From Verrucomicrobiales bacterium (GTDB lineage Bacteria; Verrucomicrobiota; Verrucomicrobiia; Verrucomicrobiales; DEV007), in NCBI GenBank assembly GCA_029213065.1, contig JARGPH010000005.1, positions 38,435 to 102,434 on the forward strand: a stretch of DNA of 64,000 bases. The letters run 5' to 3'. Below, piece by piece: positions 8,114 through 17,214 of this stretch (position 1 is the first letter of the stretch; the number at the start of each line of letters is the position of its first letter). The notes under the pieces are model-generated. The model was not told the DNA's origin. It worked only from the letters and a program-made list of their open reading frames with translations, and searched no databases. A program made the position numbers and the translations under genes.

Positions 8114-11100
8114 ATGAAAAAGAACCTTTTAACGGGCCTTCTCGGTCTCATGGTCTCCCTCTCTTTTGCCTCGCATTCCCCCGCGCAATCGGATGCACAA
8201 GAATCGCTCATTCCGGAGGGGTGGGATCCGGCACTCGCCGGTGATATCGTTCTGCAGGGACTGGTCAACACTTCGGCTCCCCGCGTCAAAGGGGCGCACG
8301 ATGCGGAGTTCGTGTGTGTCGGAGAGCGGGCTTATGTCGTTGCCGAGGCAAACGATGAAAAGTCGGGTGAGAGTGCCGGCTGGCCTTTCATCTACGCGAC
8401 GATGTCGATTGTGAATTTGAAAACGCTCGAGGTTGAGGCAGTGATCGATTTTGCAAAAGGAGAGCAGGTTTTTGAAAATGAAACGCTGCCGGTCGGAGCC
8501 TGCTTTGTGCCTCGCATTATTCAAAAAGATGATCAGTCTCTGCGTTGTTACTTTACGAGTGAGGATCCCGGAAAAAGGCAGTCGCAAATGTGGTATCGGG
8601 ATTTCGATATCACGTCGGGTGAGTTCCTTTCGACGATCCACAAGGCAAAACTGAAGACCGCTGCGGGGATGGTTCCTTTTCAGCCAAAGCATTTTCATGC
8701 CGATGCCGCAGCGCAGGGTTTCACGAAGAAGGCAGTCGACGCGTCCTTCTTTATTTTCGATTCCTTCAAGGAGTTCGACGGAAAGACTTACGTCGCGCTG
8801 AATAATTTTGCGGGGAAACAGAATGCCCTCGCTCTCGTCCACGATGATTTGGAAACGTTCGAGGTTCTCGGTCACTTCAACGAACCGCAGTCTGAGAAAC
8901 TGAGCGAGTCGGCGGTGAACCGGCTTCCCGACGGCACGTGGATGGCGATCTGCCGCAACGACGGAGGGAACTACCATTTTACGACAAGCAAGGATGGCAA
9001 AACCTGGACGGAGGGAAAAGAACTGCCTTTCGTGCCGAACGGGGCGAACTCGAAGCCGACTTTTGATAAGTTCGGCGAGGTCTACTATCTCGGCTGGCAG
9101 GAGGCGACGAGGATTCAGGGCGTTTCCCGCAGCGTCTTCAATATCGACATTTCCCGGGACGGCAAAACCTGGGAGCGGAAGTATCGGTTTGAAACGCCGA
9201 AGTCATTCCAGTATCCGAGCTTCCATGAGCACGACGGGACGATTTGGTTGAACACGACCGCGGGTGACACCTCCTCCAGCCGCAAAGAACGCATCATGTT
9301 CGGTAAGTTGGAAAAGGTCGGCGAGTTCGCTTCGCAGGAGGGCAAGTCACGCATCGTCTGGCCGAAGCCGAAAGTCGTTCCCGCCGTCATGAAACGCGGT
9401 GTGAAGCTTTTTACGGATCGCGCTTATGTCCTCGATGAGATGCCGGAGGTCGTGAGCGGCTTACGCTTCTATCGCACCAGCATTGAGAAAAACAATGTCA
9501 TCGTCACGAAGCCGGGGACGATTTACGCGCTCACTCCGACAGCTCGTCCCAAGGCCGCGAGTCAAGAGGATGCCCTGAAGGGCGCTGGCTTTTCCAAGGT
9601 CGATGTGCCCGAGGTGCAGCTCTTTCCCGGTGAGATTAACCGCGTGAGCCTCTATCGAAAGGAAGTCAAAAAGGGAGAGCGTCTTAAGTTTCGCAAGCTG
9701 GTTCTCTTGATCGAGGGCGCCGGGGTTGAAGTTCAGAACTACGATCCGAATGCGGTTCTCGATGCCCGCACTGAGCCTCCCACGATCATCACGAATCCCG
9801 GTGCCGAGTTTCAGGATGAGGCCCGTCCCGGCGCGATGATCATCGGGATGGACCGGACGCCGAAGGGTCGCATCTGGGGCTGCTGGACGGGGACGGGAGA
9901 CAAGCGTGACGGCTATTTTATTCTCGCGACGAGTGATGACGGTGGCGAAACGTGGTCGAAGCCGCGTCTCGTGGTCGGGGCCGCCGATCCTTCAGGAAAA
10001 CGCACTCGTGCGGCTTTGGTAGGAAATTTGTGGACTGATCCTCTGGGGCGTTTGTGGCACTTTTTTGATCAGACGGTTGTCGGTGCTCCGGGCCCGACAG
10101 GGAACTGGTATATCCGCTGCGACGAGCCGGATGCGGAGAATCCTCAGTGGTCCGAGCCGGTTTACATCGCGCCCGGGCGCACCCTCAACAAGCCGACCAT
10201 TCTCGAGAATGGCGACTGGTTGCTGCCTATATCCCATTGGGCAGAGAAAACGGCGTGGATCTATGAATCAAAGGATCAAGGGGAAAGCTGGAAGCCACGT
10301 GGCAATGTCAAATTTCCCGGATGGCAATACGATGAACATATGGTCGTTGAACTGCGTGACGGACGACTCTGGATGCTCGCACGCACTTCCGGTGGACCAC
10401 ACGAAACCTTCTCTACTGATAAGGGCGTCACCTGGAGTGAACCCAAACCCGCGGCGACGATTCAGAATGTGAACTCGCGTTTCTTTCTGCGACGCCTCGC
10501 TTCGGGGCGCATCCTTCTGGTGAAGAACGGCCCTATTGATGAAACCCTGAAGCAGCGCTCTCACATGACCGCATTTCTTTCGGAAGATGACGGCAAGACC
10601 TGGAAAGGTGGTTTGCTCCTCGATGAGCGCTCCGCGGTTTCCTATCCCGACGGATTCGAGGCACCCGATGGACTCATCCACATTCTCTACGACTGGAATC
10701 GACACACCGACGCGGAGATCCTCATGGCGAAGTTTCGTGAAGAAGACATCCTTGCCGGTAAGGTGGTTTCTGCGGATGCGAAGCTTCAGATGCTCGCTAA
10801 CAAAGCGACAGGGCCGAAGCCGATTCTCTACAATGGCATCGAGCTTCCGCTTGAGTGGCCGCCCCGTCGTCTCAGCCCGGATTCCGGCGAGCCGATGCCG
10901 GTGCCCTATTTGAAGAAAGTTCCTAAAACGTTACCCATTGATGTGGGCCGTCAGCTCTTCGTTGATGATTTCCTGATTCAGAAAACGACCTTGAAGCGGA
11001 CCTTTCATCAGGCTGATAAATTCGAAGGCAATCCGGTTTTTAAAGCAGAGACAGAACGCGAGCTCTCCGGGTCGGACGAAGGTGAACTCGGTGAGGAGGC

Positions 11101-12421
11101 GACGGTCTTCACCGGCCAGGGCGGCGTGTTCTGGGATCCTGCGGAGAAGCTTTTCAAGATGTTCTATGTCGCAGGATGGCGCGGGCCGCTCTCGATGGCA
11201 ACGAGCAAGGACATGGTGAACTGGGAGCGTCCTGATCTCGGTCTTGCCGGAGGCAATGCGCTCTTGCCGCAGGGGCTGAAATGGACGGGGACTGATGTGA
11301 AAACGGGCGGGTCCGACAATTGCGTCTGGTTGGATCTCAACGCGACTGATCCGGCAGAGCGAATCAAGTATCTCTCCTGCTGGTTGCATGTCCCGAAAGC
11401 GGATCGACCGAAGGGCTTTGTTCATTCACTCCAGACTTCCGACGGGAAAACCTGGTCTGAAGCGTTGCCTACAAGTATGGCGTCGGGTGATTACTCGTCG
11501 TTTTTCTATAATCCGTTCCGCGAAAAGTGGTGCTTCAGCATCAAGGAGCACACTTCACGCGGGCGCAGCCGGAACTACCTTGAAACTGACAAGTTTCTCG
11601 ATGGATATGACTGGGAAAAGTCCGTCTTCTGGACCGCTTCCGATAAACTTGATAAGCCGGAACCGGAAGACAGCTACCCCGGCGCGAGTCAGCCTGCTCA
11701 GCTATACAGTCTCAACGCGGTCGCTTATGAAAGTCTCATGATCGGGATGCACTACATTCATCGCGGTCCGTCCAATCGGGTTTGCAATGAAGGTAAGTTT
11801 CCGAAGCTGGTGGATCTTGAGCTTGGGTTCAGTCGTGATGGATTTCATTGGGATCGCCCGGATCGGAGCGGATTTATCAAAGGCTCGCGCACTGAAGGTT
11901 CGTGGGATCGCGGTTACCTTCACAGCACCGCGGGTGTTTTCGTCGTTCTCGATGATAAACTGGTTTTCCCTTACATGGGCACATCGGGGATCGCGCCGGG
12001 TGGCTCGAAGGGGATGTATACAGGGGGAAGTATCGGACTCGCGACGCTGCGTCGTGACGGCTTTGCTTCGATGGACGGGACCGGTGAACTGACAACCCGC
12101 TTGGTGGAATTCTCCGGAAAACACCTTTTCGTCAACGCCGTCGGCGAGCTTCAGGTTGAGGTGCTCGACAGCAAAGATGGCAAAGTGTTAGCTTCGTCGA
12201 AAACGATGTCCGGTGACAGCACGAAGCGACGGGTCGAATGGGAGGAACTTGATGACTTAAGTCAGTTTTCCGGAGATCGGGTTCGTTTACGCTTCCATCT
12301 CAAGGACGGCGAATTCTATTCTTTCTGGGTCACTCCGGATAAGGACGGTGCCAGCAACGGTTACGTTGGTGCGGGCGGTCCCGACTTCGACGGTGTTCGG
12401 GATTTGATTCCGAATCCCTGA
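8114..12421 (+). CDS. Giant secreted protein with sialidase-like and GH32/43-like propeller domains
   Basis: A start at ATG 8114 gives 1435 residues with a clear signal peptide (MKKNLLTGLLGLMVSLSFAS, cleavage near PAQS). The same frame is open further upstream, but that part lies across the LacI gene and operator and is not credible. The first propeller-like region (about residues 30-440) has Asp-box-like turns SKDGKTW and SRDGKTW. A second, sialidase-type region (about 540-930) has SDDGGETWS, SKDQGESWK, STDKGVTWS and SEDDGKTWK. A third begins VGRQLFVDDFLIQ near residue 944 and resembles the protein encoded at 36748-38163. A beta-sandwich (about 1340-1435) ends the protein. It probably cleaves sugars outside the cytoplasm, and the substrate is unknown. 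It is likely controlled by the divergent LacI regulator. Confidence 0.8.
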   Translation: MKKNLLTGLLGLMVSLSFASHSPAQSDAQESLIPEGWDPALAGDIVLQGLVNTSAPRVKGAHDAEFVCVGERAYVVAEANDEKSGESAGWPFIYATMSIVNLKTLEVEAVIDFAKGEQVFENETLPVGACFVPRIIQKDDQSLRCYFTSEDPGKRQSQMWYRDFDITSGEFLSTIHKAKLKTAAGMVPFQPKHFHADAAAQGFTKKAVDASFFIFDSFKEFDGKTYVALNNFAGKQNALALVHDDLETFEVLGHFNEPQSEKLSESAVNRLPDGTWMAICRNDGGNYHFTTSKDGKTWTEGKELPFVPNGANSKPTFDKFGEVYYLGWQEATRIQGVSRSVFNIDISRDGKTWERKYRFETPKSFQYPSFHEHDGTIWLNTTAGDTSSSRKERIMFGKLEKVGEFASQEGKSRIVWPKPKVVPAVMKRGVKLFTDRAYVLDEMPEVVSGLRFYRTSIEKNNVIVTKPGTIYALTPTARPKAASQEDALKGAGFSKVDVPEVQLFPGEINRVSLYRKEVKKGERLKFRKLVLLIEGAGVEVQNYDPNAVLDARTEPPTIITNPGAEFQDEARPGAMIIGMDRTPKGRIWGCWTGTGDKRDGYFILATSDDGGETWSKPRLVVGAADPSGKRTRAALVGNLWTDPLGRLWHFFDQTVVGAPGPTGNWYIRCDEPDAENPQWSEPVYIAPGRTLNKPTILENGDWLLPISHWAEKTAWIYESKDQGESWKPRGNVKFPGWQYDEHMVVELRDGRLWMLARTSGGPHETFSTDKGVTWSEPKPAATIQNVNSRFFLRRLASGRILLVKNGPIDETLKQRSHMTAFLSEDDGKTWKGGLLLDERSAVSYPDGFEAPDGLIHILYDWNRHTDAEILMAKFREEDILAGKVVSADAKLQMLANKATGPKPILYNGIELPLEWPPRRLSPDSGEPMPVPYLKKVPKTLPIDVGRQLFVDDFLIQKTTLKRTFHQADKFEGNPVFKAETERELSGSDEGELGEEATVFTGQGGVFWDPAEKLFKMFYVAGWRGPLSMATSKDMVNWERPDLGLAGGNALLPQGLKWTGTDVKTGGSDNCVWLDLNATDPAERIKYLSCWLHVPKADRPKGFVHSLQTSDGKTWSEALPTSMASGDYSSFFYNPFREKWCFSIKEHTSRGRSRNYLETDKFLDGYDWEKSVFWTASDKLDKPEPEDSYPGASQPAQLYSLNAVAYESLMIGMHYIHRGPSNRVCNEGKFPKLVDLELGFSRDGFHWDRPDRSGFIKGSRTEGSWDRGYLHSTAGVFVVLDDKLVFPYMGTSGIAPGGSKGMYTGGSIGLATLRRDGFASMDGTGELTTRLVEFSGKHLFVNAVGELQVEVLDSKDGKVLASSKTMSGDSTKRRVEWEELDDLSQFSGDRVRLRFHLKDGEFYSFWVTPDKDGASNGYVGAGGPDFDGVRDLIPNP

Positions 12422-12439
12422 CCCCTGGCCGGGGTGTCA
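12419..12439 (+). terminator. Hairpin overlapping a stop codon, possible weak terminator or processing site
   Basis: The bases TGACCCC and GGGGTGTCA form a strong hairpin that begins at the stop codon of the giant propeller gene, with a short loop. No T-run follows, so an intrinsic terminator is doubtful. It could separate expression of this gene from the DUF1552 gene starting at 12448. Confidence 0.3.
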
Positions 12440-12447
12440 TCAATAAC

Positions 12448-13695
12448 ATGACCATAACAAACCTAAAGAGACGACATTTTGTCCGCGGGAGTGGAGCCTG
12501 CCTTGCGCTGCCTTTCTTCGAGACATTCGCGCGGGCTGATGAACCTGATGCCACTCCACGTTTCGTTGCCGTCGCGAATCCTTTCGGGATGATCGCGGAC
12601 GCTTTTTTTCCAACGGAGGCGGGGCTCGATGCGCCGCTGCCGGAGAATCTGAGAGCATTCGAATCCCTGCGCGGAAAGTTCACAGTTTTTTCCAATATCG
12701 ATCACGGGATCTCCGGCGGTCACTCGGGAACTCACGCGTTTCTCTCCGGGGTTCGCACACAGGAAGCGGCGACGATGCCCAACGGGAATGTCACTCTCGA
12801 TCAGTTTCTCGGAGAGGCCAATGCCGGAAAAACGCGATTCCCCGTTTTGAATACCTCTGCGGGAAGCAACAATGGCGGGGCTTGTGAGTTGTCCTGGACG
12901 CGGTCCGGCGTTCTCGTTCCCGCGATTCAAAAAGTCAGCGAAGTCTTTAAGCTGCTTTTCGTCGATGACTCTGCTGAGCAGGCCCGTTCCAGAAGTGATC
13001 GATACGATCGGCAGGGCTCCATTCTCGACGCGGTCATGACCGAGGCTCAATCGATGAATCGGCGGTTGAGCAGACGGGATCAAGCGAAACTGGATCAGTA
13101 TTTGACATCGGTCAGGGAGGTTGAGACGGCGATTCAACAGGAGCAAGCCTGGGTTCACCGCCCGCGCCCGGAGATTGACTACGCCGAGCCGAAAGATGGA
13201 ACCATCACCGAGCAGTTACCGATCCTCTTCGATCTTGTTGCTCTCGCTCTTGAAACCAATTCCACCCATGTCGCCACCGTGGAAATTCCCGGTGCCTTCG
13301 ACACGGCGGGGGTCGGGCTGGAGCCGAAAGGCTATCATGCCTACTCACATCACGGCAAAGATCCGACCCTGATGGAGGGGCAGCGAACCATCGAGAGGTA
13401 TCAATTGGAGAAGTTGGCCGGATTCATTTCCAGGCTCGACGAGTTGGGACTCCTGTCTTCGACTCAGGTGCTTTTTGGAAGCGGCATGGGCGACGGCAGT
13501 GCTCACAACAATTCCAATTTGCCCGTGCTTCTTGCAGGCGGCGGGCATTCCCACACGACCCATGCTGTGATGCCCGAAGAGAAAGGGAAGCGTGTTCCCC
13601 TGAGTAACCTTTACCTGAAAATGGCACAGCAGTTCGATCCGCGAACGGAGAGTTTCGGCCACAGCACCGGATCTTTGGACAGCTTCGAGGTATGA
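12448..13695 (+). CDS. DUF1552 family exported protein (second copy)
   Basis: This 415-residue DUF1552 member starts MTITNLKRRHFVRGSGACLA, a twin-arginine-like export signal. Shared family features include DATPRFVAVANPFGM, HSGTHAFLSG, SRRDQAKLDQYLTSVREVE and STQVLFGSGMGDGSAHNNSN followed by PVLLAGGGHSHTTHA. It is a paralogue of the protein at 4670-6025. The gene overlaps the downstream cytochrome gene by four bases (ATGA), so the two are translationally coupled. Here DUF1552 precedes the cytochrome, the reverse of the first pair. Confidence 0.9.
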   Translation: MTITNLKRRHFVRGSGACLALPFFETFARADEPDATPRFVAVANPFGMIADAFFPTEAGLDAPLPENLRAFESLRGKFTVFSNIDHGISGGHSGTHAFLSGVRTQEAATMPNGNVTLDQFLGEANAGKTRFPVLNTSAGSNNGGACELSWTRSGVLVPAIQKVSEVFKLLFVDDSAEQARSRSDRYDRQGSILDAVMTEAQSMNRRLSRRDQAKLDQYLTSVREVETAIQQEQAWVHRPRPEIDYAEPKDGTITEQLPILFDLVALALETNSTHVATVEIPGAFDTAGVGLEPKGYHAYSHHGKDPTLMEGQRTIERYQLEKLAGFISRLDELGLLSSTQVLFGSGMGDGSAHNNSNLPVLLAGGGHSHTTHAVMPEEKGKRVPLSNLYLKMAQQFDPRTESFGHSTGSLDSFEV

Positions 13696-16256
13696 AGTAT
13701 CCAGTCATGTTGAGTCGGTTCATACTCCCTGCGCTCTTTATTTTTGCTTTCGCTGTTCCGGCGTTTGCAGACGTGGAAAGCCTGCTCTCCCAAAGCTGCC
13801 TCGAATGTCACGATGATGCTGTGGCAAAAGGGGACCTTTCACTGGAGACGCTGGATCTTGCCATCTCCGACTCAAACGCCGGGATCTGGGAGAAGGCGCT
13901 CGAACAGGTTGAGCGTGGCTTCATGCCGCCGGCGGGGGAGGCACAACCCACCGCTGAGGAACGGGAGGCCGCGATTGTGGATCTCGAAAACCGGCTGGTG
14001 TCCTATCATGAGCAGAAACCCCGCGAAGAAACCCAATCTGTTTTGCGTCGCCTGAACCGGACCGAGTATCGAAATACAATCCGTGACCTCTTTGGGCTCG
14101 AACTCGGGAGCGATCCCACCAGTGCCTTCCCGGGTGACGAGCGATCTCACGGGTTCGCCACCAATGGAGAAACGCTCGTGACTTCTAATTTTTTGCTCCG
14201 CCAGTATCTGGAAGCCGCTGAGGAGATCGTGGGCCGGGCGATACATTTTGAGCCTAAACCCGAAATGGCCCGCTGGGAATTGCGAGCGCCGTTTGACAGG
14301 ACCACGAGCGAACAGGCCGCTGTCGTTCGCTATCACGATAAGACCGGGGAGTCGCAATCATACCAGGATTTCAACCAGCGAATCGGAGCGGGAGGTGCGC
14401 CCTACCGGTTTTATCACCCGATTGATGAGATGAGCGGGGGCGTCCCTGTCAGTGGTTGGTATGATGTCAGGATAGATGCCGAAGGAAAATTCCGACATCT
14501 CCTGGACGAGGGGCGGTTCAAGCGCTGGCCTTCACTGTGGGATCCTTCCGAGCCAATCCGCCTCGCCCTGTTTACGGCTTCGCTCGAGGGGATCGATCCG
14601 CAGAACCGGGAGGGGATTAAGTTTGCCAAGGTCACCGAGCAGGCAGGGCAGAAGCATCTCGCGACCTGGGATTTGCCGGATGATGAAGTCACTTCGTTTG
14701 AGTGCCGCGTCTGGCTCGAGGCGGGGCAGTTTCTCCGAATTGGTTTTCCCAATGGGCCGACGAACTCGAACAACCGAATTCTGAAATACTTCGACGAAGT
14801 GGCAGCAGACAACGGGCTGGAAGACGAGCACGAGGAGCGGAAGAAGCTCTACGGCGGGCTGGTGCCGTTTCATTTCGGCGAGACTCCGCGAATTCGGGTT
14901 CACTCTATTGATATCGAGGGGCCGGTCAACGAAACGTGGCCACCTGCGAGTCATCGCGTCGTCTTTGGTAATACTGAGTATCAAAGCGCCGATGCCGCTG
15001 AGGTGTTGCAGTCGTTCGCGACACGAGCGTGGCGCAGGCCGGTCGATGCCACTGAGGTGGGCTCGGCGCTGAAGCTGGTTCGCGCTGCGGAGGGCGACGG
15101 CATCGCTCCTGAGGCGGCGATTCAAGAGGGGCTCAAAGCAATTCTCTGTTCGCCCGGTTTTATCTATCGGGAGGAAAGGGGAGCCGAGCTGACTAACGAA
15201 GAGATCGCCTCGCGACTTTCGTATTTTCTCTGGGCGTCGATGCCTGACGAAGCGCTAATGAAGCGGGCCGCCGCGGGGGAACTTAAGGCGGGAAACCTCC
15301 GGGCCGAAGCGGAGCGTATCCTTTCAGATCCGCGTTCGGATTCTTTTGTTAATGAATTCCTCGATGGCTGGCTTCAGCTCAGCAGGCTCGGATCGATGGC
15401 CCCCGATCCCTTTCGCTATCGGATTTACTACGACGACCGGCTTGAGCCAGCGATGCGGACAGAGACCCGTCTCTTTTTCCGTCATCTTCTCGATTCCAAC
15501 GGTCCCATCTCCGATTTTCTGGATTCTGACTACACCTTCGTAAACAAGGAACTGGCCGGCTTTTATCAGGTCGAGGACGGTTCCTCGCAACCGACAGATT
15601 TGGATCCCCGTCACCTCAGGCAGGATGGTCTCGGCTCTTCTCCGACGACCCTGTTCACCCGCGTCGGGCTAACCGATCCACGCCGGGGCGGACTTCTGGG
15701 ACAGGCGAGTGTTCTCACCCTGACCGCCAACGGGGTCGACACCTCTCCGGTGATTCGGGGAATTTGGCTTCTGGAAAACATTCTCGGAACGCCACCTTCG
15801 CCTCCGCCACCCGGAATCCCCGCTATTGAGCCCGATATCCGGGGCGCAAAAACGATTCGGGATCAACTCGAGAAGCATCGTGAAAGCGCAAGCTGCCGAT
15901 CCTGTCACGCCCACATCGATCCACCCGGGTTCGCTCTCGAATCGTTCGACCCCATCGGTAAATGGCGCGGGCATTACCGTGTCGGTAAAGGGCATATACC
16001 CGTCGATCCAAGCGGCACTTTCGGCGGTGAAGCGTTCGAAGATGTCGTTGCATTTAAGGCTGGCCTCATGAAGCGCGAAAAGGCCTTTGCCCGATGCCTC
16101 GTCGAGAAGCTGTTCATCCACGCTCTCGGACGTGAATTGGTGATCACGGATCGTCCTCATATCCGGAACATTCTTGATGCCACGGAAGCCGATCACTACC
16201 CTCTGCGCGATCTCGTGCTCGCTGTGATCGAGAGCGAAATATTCTCCCTGAAGTAG
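13692..16256 (+). CDS. Secreted planctomycete-type cytochrome c protein (DUF1587/1592/1588/1585), second copy
   Basis: This 854-residue protein has a signal peptide (MLSRFILPALFIFAFAVPAF, cleavage near AFADVES). It may start at the ATG at 13692, which overlaps the preceding stop, or at the ATG at 13707. A heme motif CLECHD lies near residue 36 and a second, CRSCHAHIDPPG, near the C-terminus. DUF1587 is seen as RRLNRTEYRNTIRDLFG, DUF1595/1592 as AWRRPVDATEV and IASRLSYFLWASMPDEALM, DUF1588 as DTSPVIRGIWLLENILG with PPSPPPPGIP, and DUF1585 as LVEKLFIHALGRELVITDR. It lacks the long central insert of the paralogue at 1503. The likely role is with its DUF1552 partner in the periplasm or at the cell surface; the reaction is unknown. 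Confidence 0.9.
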   Translation: MKYPVMLSRFILPALFIFAFAVPAFADVESLLSQSCLECHDDAVAKGDLSLETLDLAISDSNAGIWEKALEQVERGFMPPAGEAQPTAEEREAAIVDLENRLVSYHEQKPREETQSVLRRLNRTEYRNTIRDLFGLELGSDPTSAFPGDERSHGFATNGETLVTSNFLLRQYLEAAEEIVGRAIHFEPKPEMARWELRAPFDRTTSEQAAVVRYHDKTGESQSYQDFNQRIGAGGAPYRFYHPIDEMSGGVPVSGWYDVRIDAEGKFRHLLDEGRFKRWPSLWDPSEPIRLALFTASLEGIDPQNREGIKFAKVTEQAGQKHLATWDLPDDEVTSFECRVWLEAGQFLRIGFPNGPTNSNNRILKYFDEVAADNGLEDEHEERKKLYGGLVPFHFGETPRIRVHSIDIEGPVNETWPPASHRVVFGNTEYQSADAAEVLQSFATRAWRRPVDATEVGSALKLVRAAEGDGIAPEAAIQEGLKAILCSPGFIYREERGAELTNEEIASRLSYFLWASMPDEALMKRAAAGELKAGNLRAEAERILSDPRSDSFVNEFLDGWLQLSRLGSMAPDPFRYRIYYDDRLEPAMRTETRLFFRHLLDSNGPISDFLDSDYTFVNKELAGFYQVEDGSSQPTDLDPRHLRQDGLGSSPTTLFTRVGLTDPRRGGLLGQASVLTLTANGVDTSPVIRGIWLLENILGTPPSPPPPGIPAIEPDIRGAKTIRDQLEKHRESASCRSCHAHIDPPGFALESFDPIGKWRGHYRVGKGHIPVDPSGTFGGEAFEDVVAFKAGLMKREKAFARCLVEKLFIHALGRELVITDRPHIRNILDATEADHYPLRDLVLAVIESEIFSLK

Positions 16257-16281
16257 GAGATTCCTTTAATCCCTGATTTTT

Positions 16282-17214
16282 ATGCAACGTTATTTAAACT
16301 GGTTCACAACACTGTATCCCGTCTGGCTTGTAGGCCTTTCCATCATCGCTTTCTTCAATCCGGAATCGATGCTGTGGTTCGACAAGAACTGGATCTTCTG
16401 GTCACTCGCTGCCTCGATGCTCGCGATGGGGTTGACGATTGATCTGGCAGATTTCAAGCGAATCGGAAAGATGCCCGGGAGTGTCGCGCTCGGATTTATC
16501 TGCCAGTATACGGTGATGCCGCTGGTGGGCTGGCTCATTTCGATCGTGCTGAATCTGGATACGGGAATGACGGTGGGGATCATCCTCGTCGCGAGTTGCC
16601 CCGGAGGAATGGCCTCGAATGTGATTGCTTATCTGGCGAAGGCTAATGTGGCCTTGTCAGTGGCCCTCACCCTTGTCTCGACGATGGTGGCGTTTTTCTT
16701 TACTCCAATGTGGACGAGCGCGTTGGCGGGACAGAAGGTGCCGGTTGATGCCATCGGTATGTGTATTTCAGCGTTGAAGCTAACGGTGGCGCCGGTTCTT
16801 CTGGGTGTCCTGATTCGTTGGAAATTACCCAAGGCGGCTGATCGCGCCAGTGTCTTCGGACCCTCTGTGGCTGTGCTGGCGTTTGTCCTCGTTACCGGCG
16901 GAATTGTCGCGGCGAGTGCCGACAAGATCGCCGCGAATTTCGGAACCCTCGCTCTCGCTGCCTTTCTCTTACACGTTGCCGGTTTTGCCTTCGGCTACGC
17001 CCTGACAAAACTTCTCAAATACCCCGACTCGATTGCCCGCACTGTGAGCATTGAGGTCGGGATGCAAAATGGAGGCTTGGCGGCGGCATTGGCCCGTCAG
17101 CATTTTGCGACAATACCACTCGCTGCGGCCGCTGCCGTTTTCAGCGGCGTGACCCAGAATATCCTCGGTGCCATCATCGCCGCGTATTGGAAAAAGAGAC
17201 CGCCAGCTGAATGA
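16282..17214 (+). CDS. Bile acid:sodium symporter family (BASS) transporter
   Basis: This 310-residue polytopic membrane protein has about nine to ten hydrophobic segments. Conserved BASS features are LAMGLTIDLADFKRI near residue 50, CQYTVMPLVGWL, ILVASCPGGMASNVIAYLAK near residue 105 and SIEVGMQNGGLAAALA near residue 255. BASS proteins import organic anions with sodium; bacterial members take up keto acids and related compounds as well as bile acids. The gene overlaps the following kinase gene by four bases, and an aldolase gene follows that, so the cargo may be a sugar acid or keto acid handled by those enzymes (inference). Confidence 0.9.
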   Translation: MQRYLNWFTTLYPVWLVGLSIIAFFNPESMLWFDKNWIFWSLAASMLAMGLTIDLADFKRIGKMPGSVALGFICQYTVMPLVGWLISIVLNLDTGMTVGIILVASCPGGMASNVIAYLAKANVALSVALTLVSTMVAFFFTPMWTSALAGQKVPVDAIGMCISALKLTVAPVLLGVLIRWKLPKAADRASVFGPSVAVLAFVLVTGGIVAASADKIAANFGTLALAAFLLHVAGFAFGYALTKLLKYPDSIARTVSIEVGMQNGGLAAALARQHFATIPLAAAAAVFSGVTQNILGAIIAAYWKKRPPAE

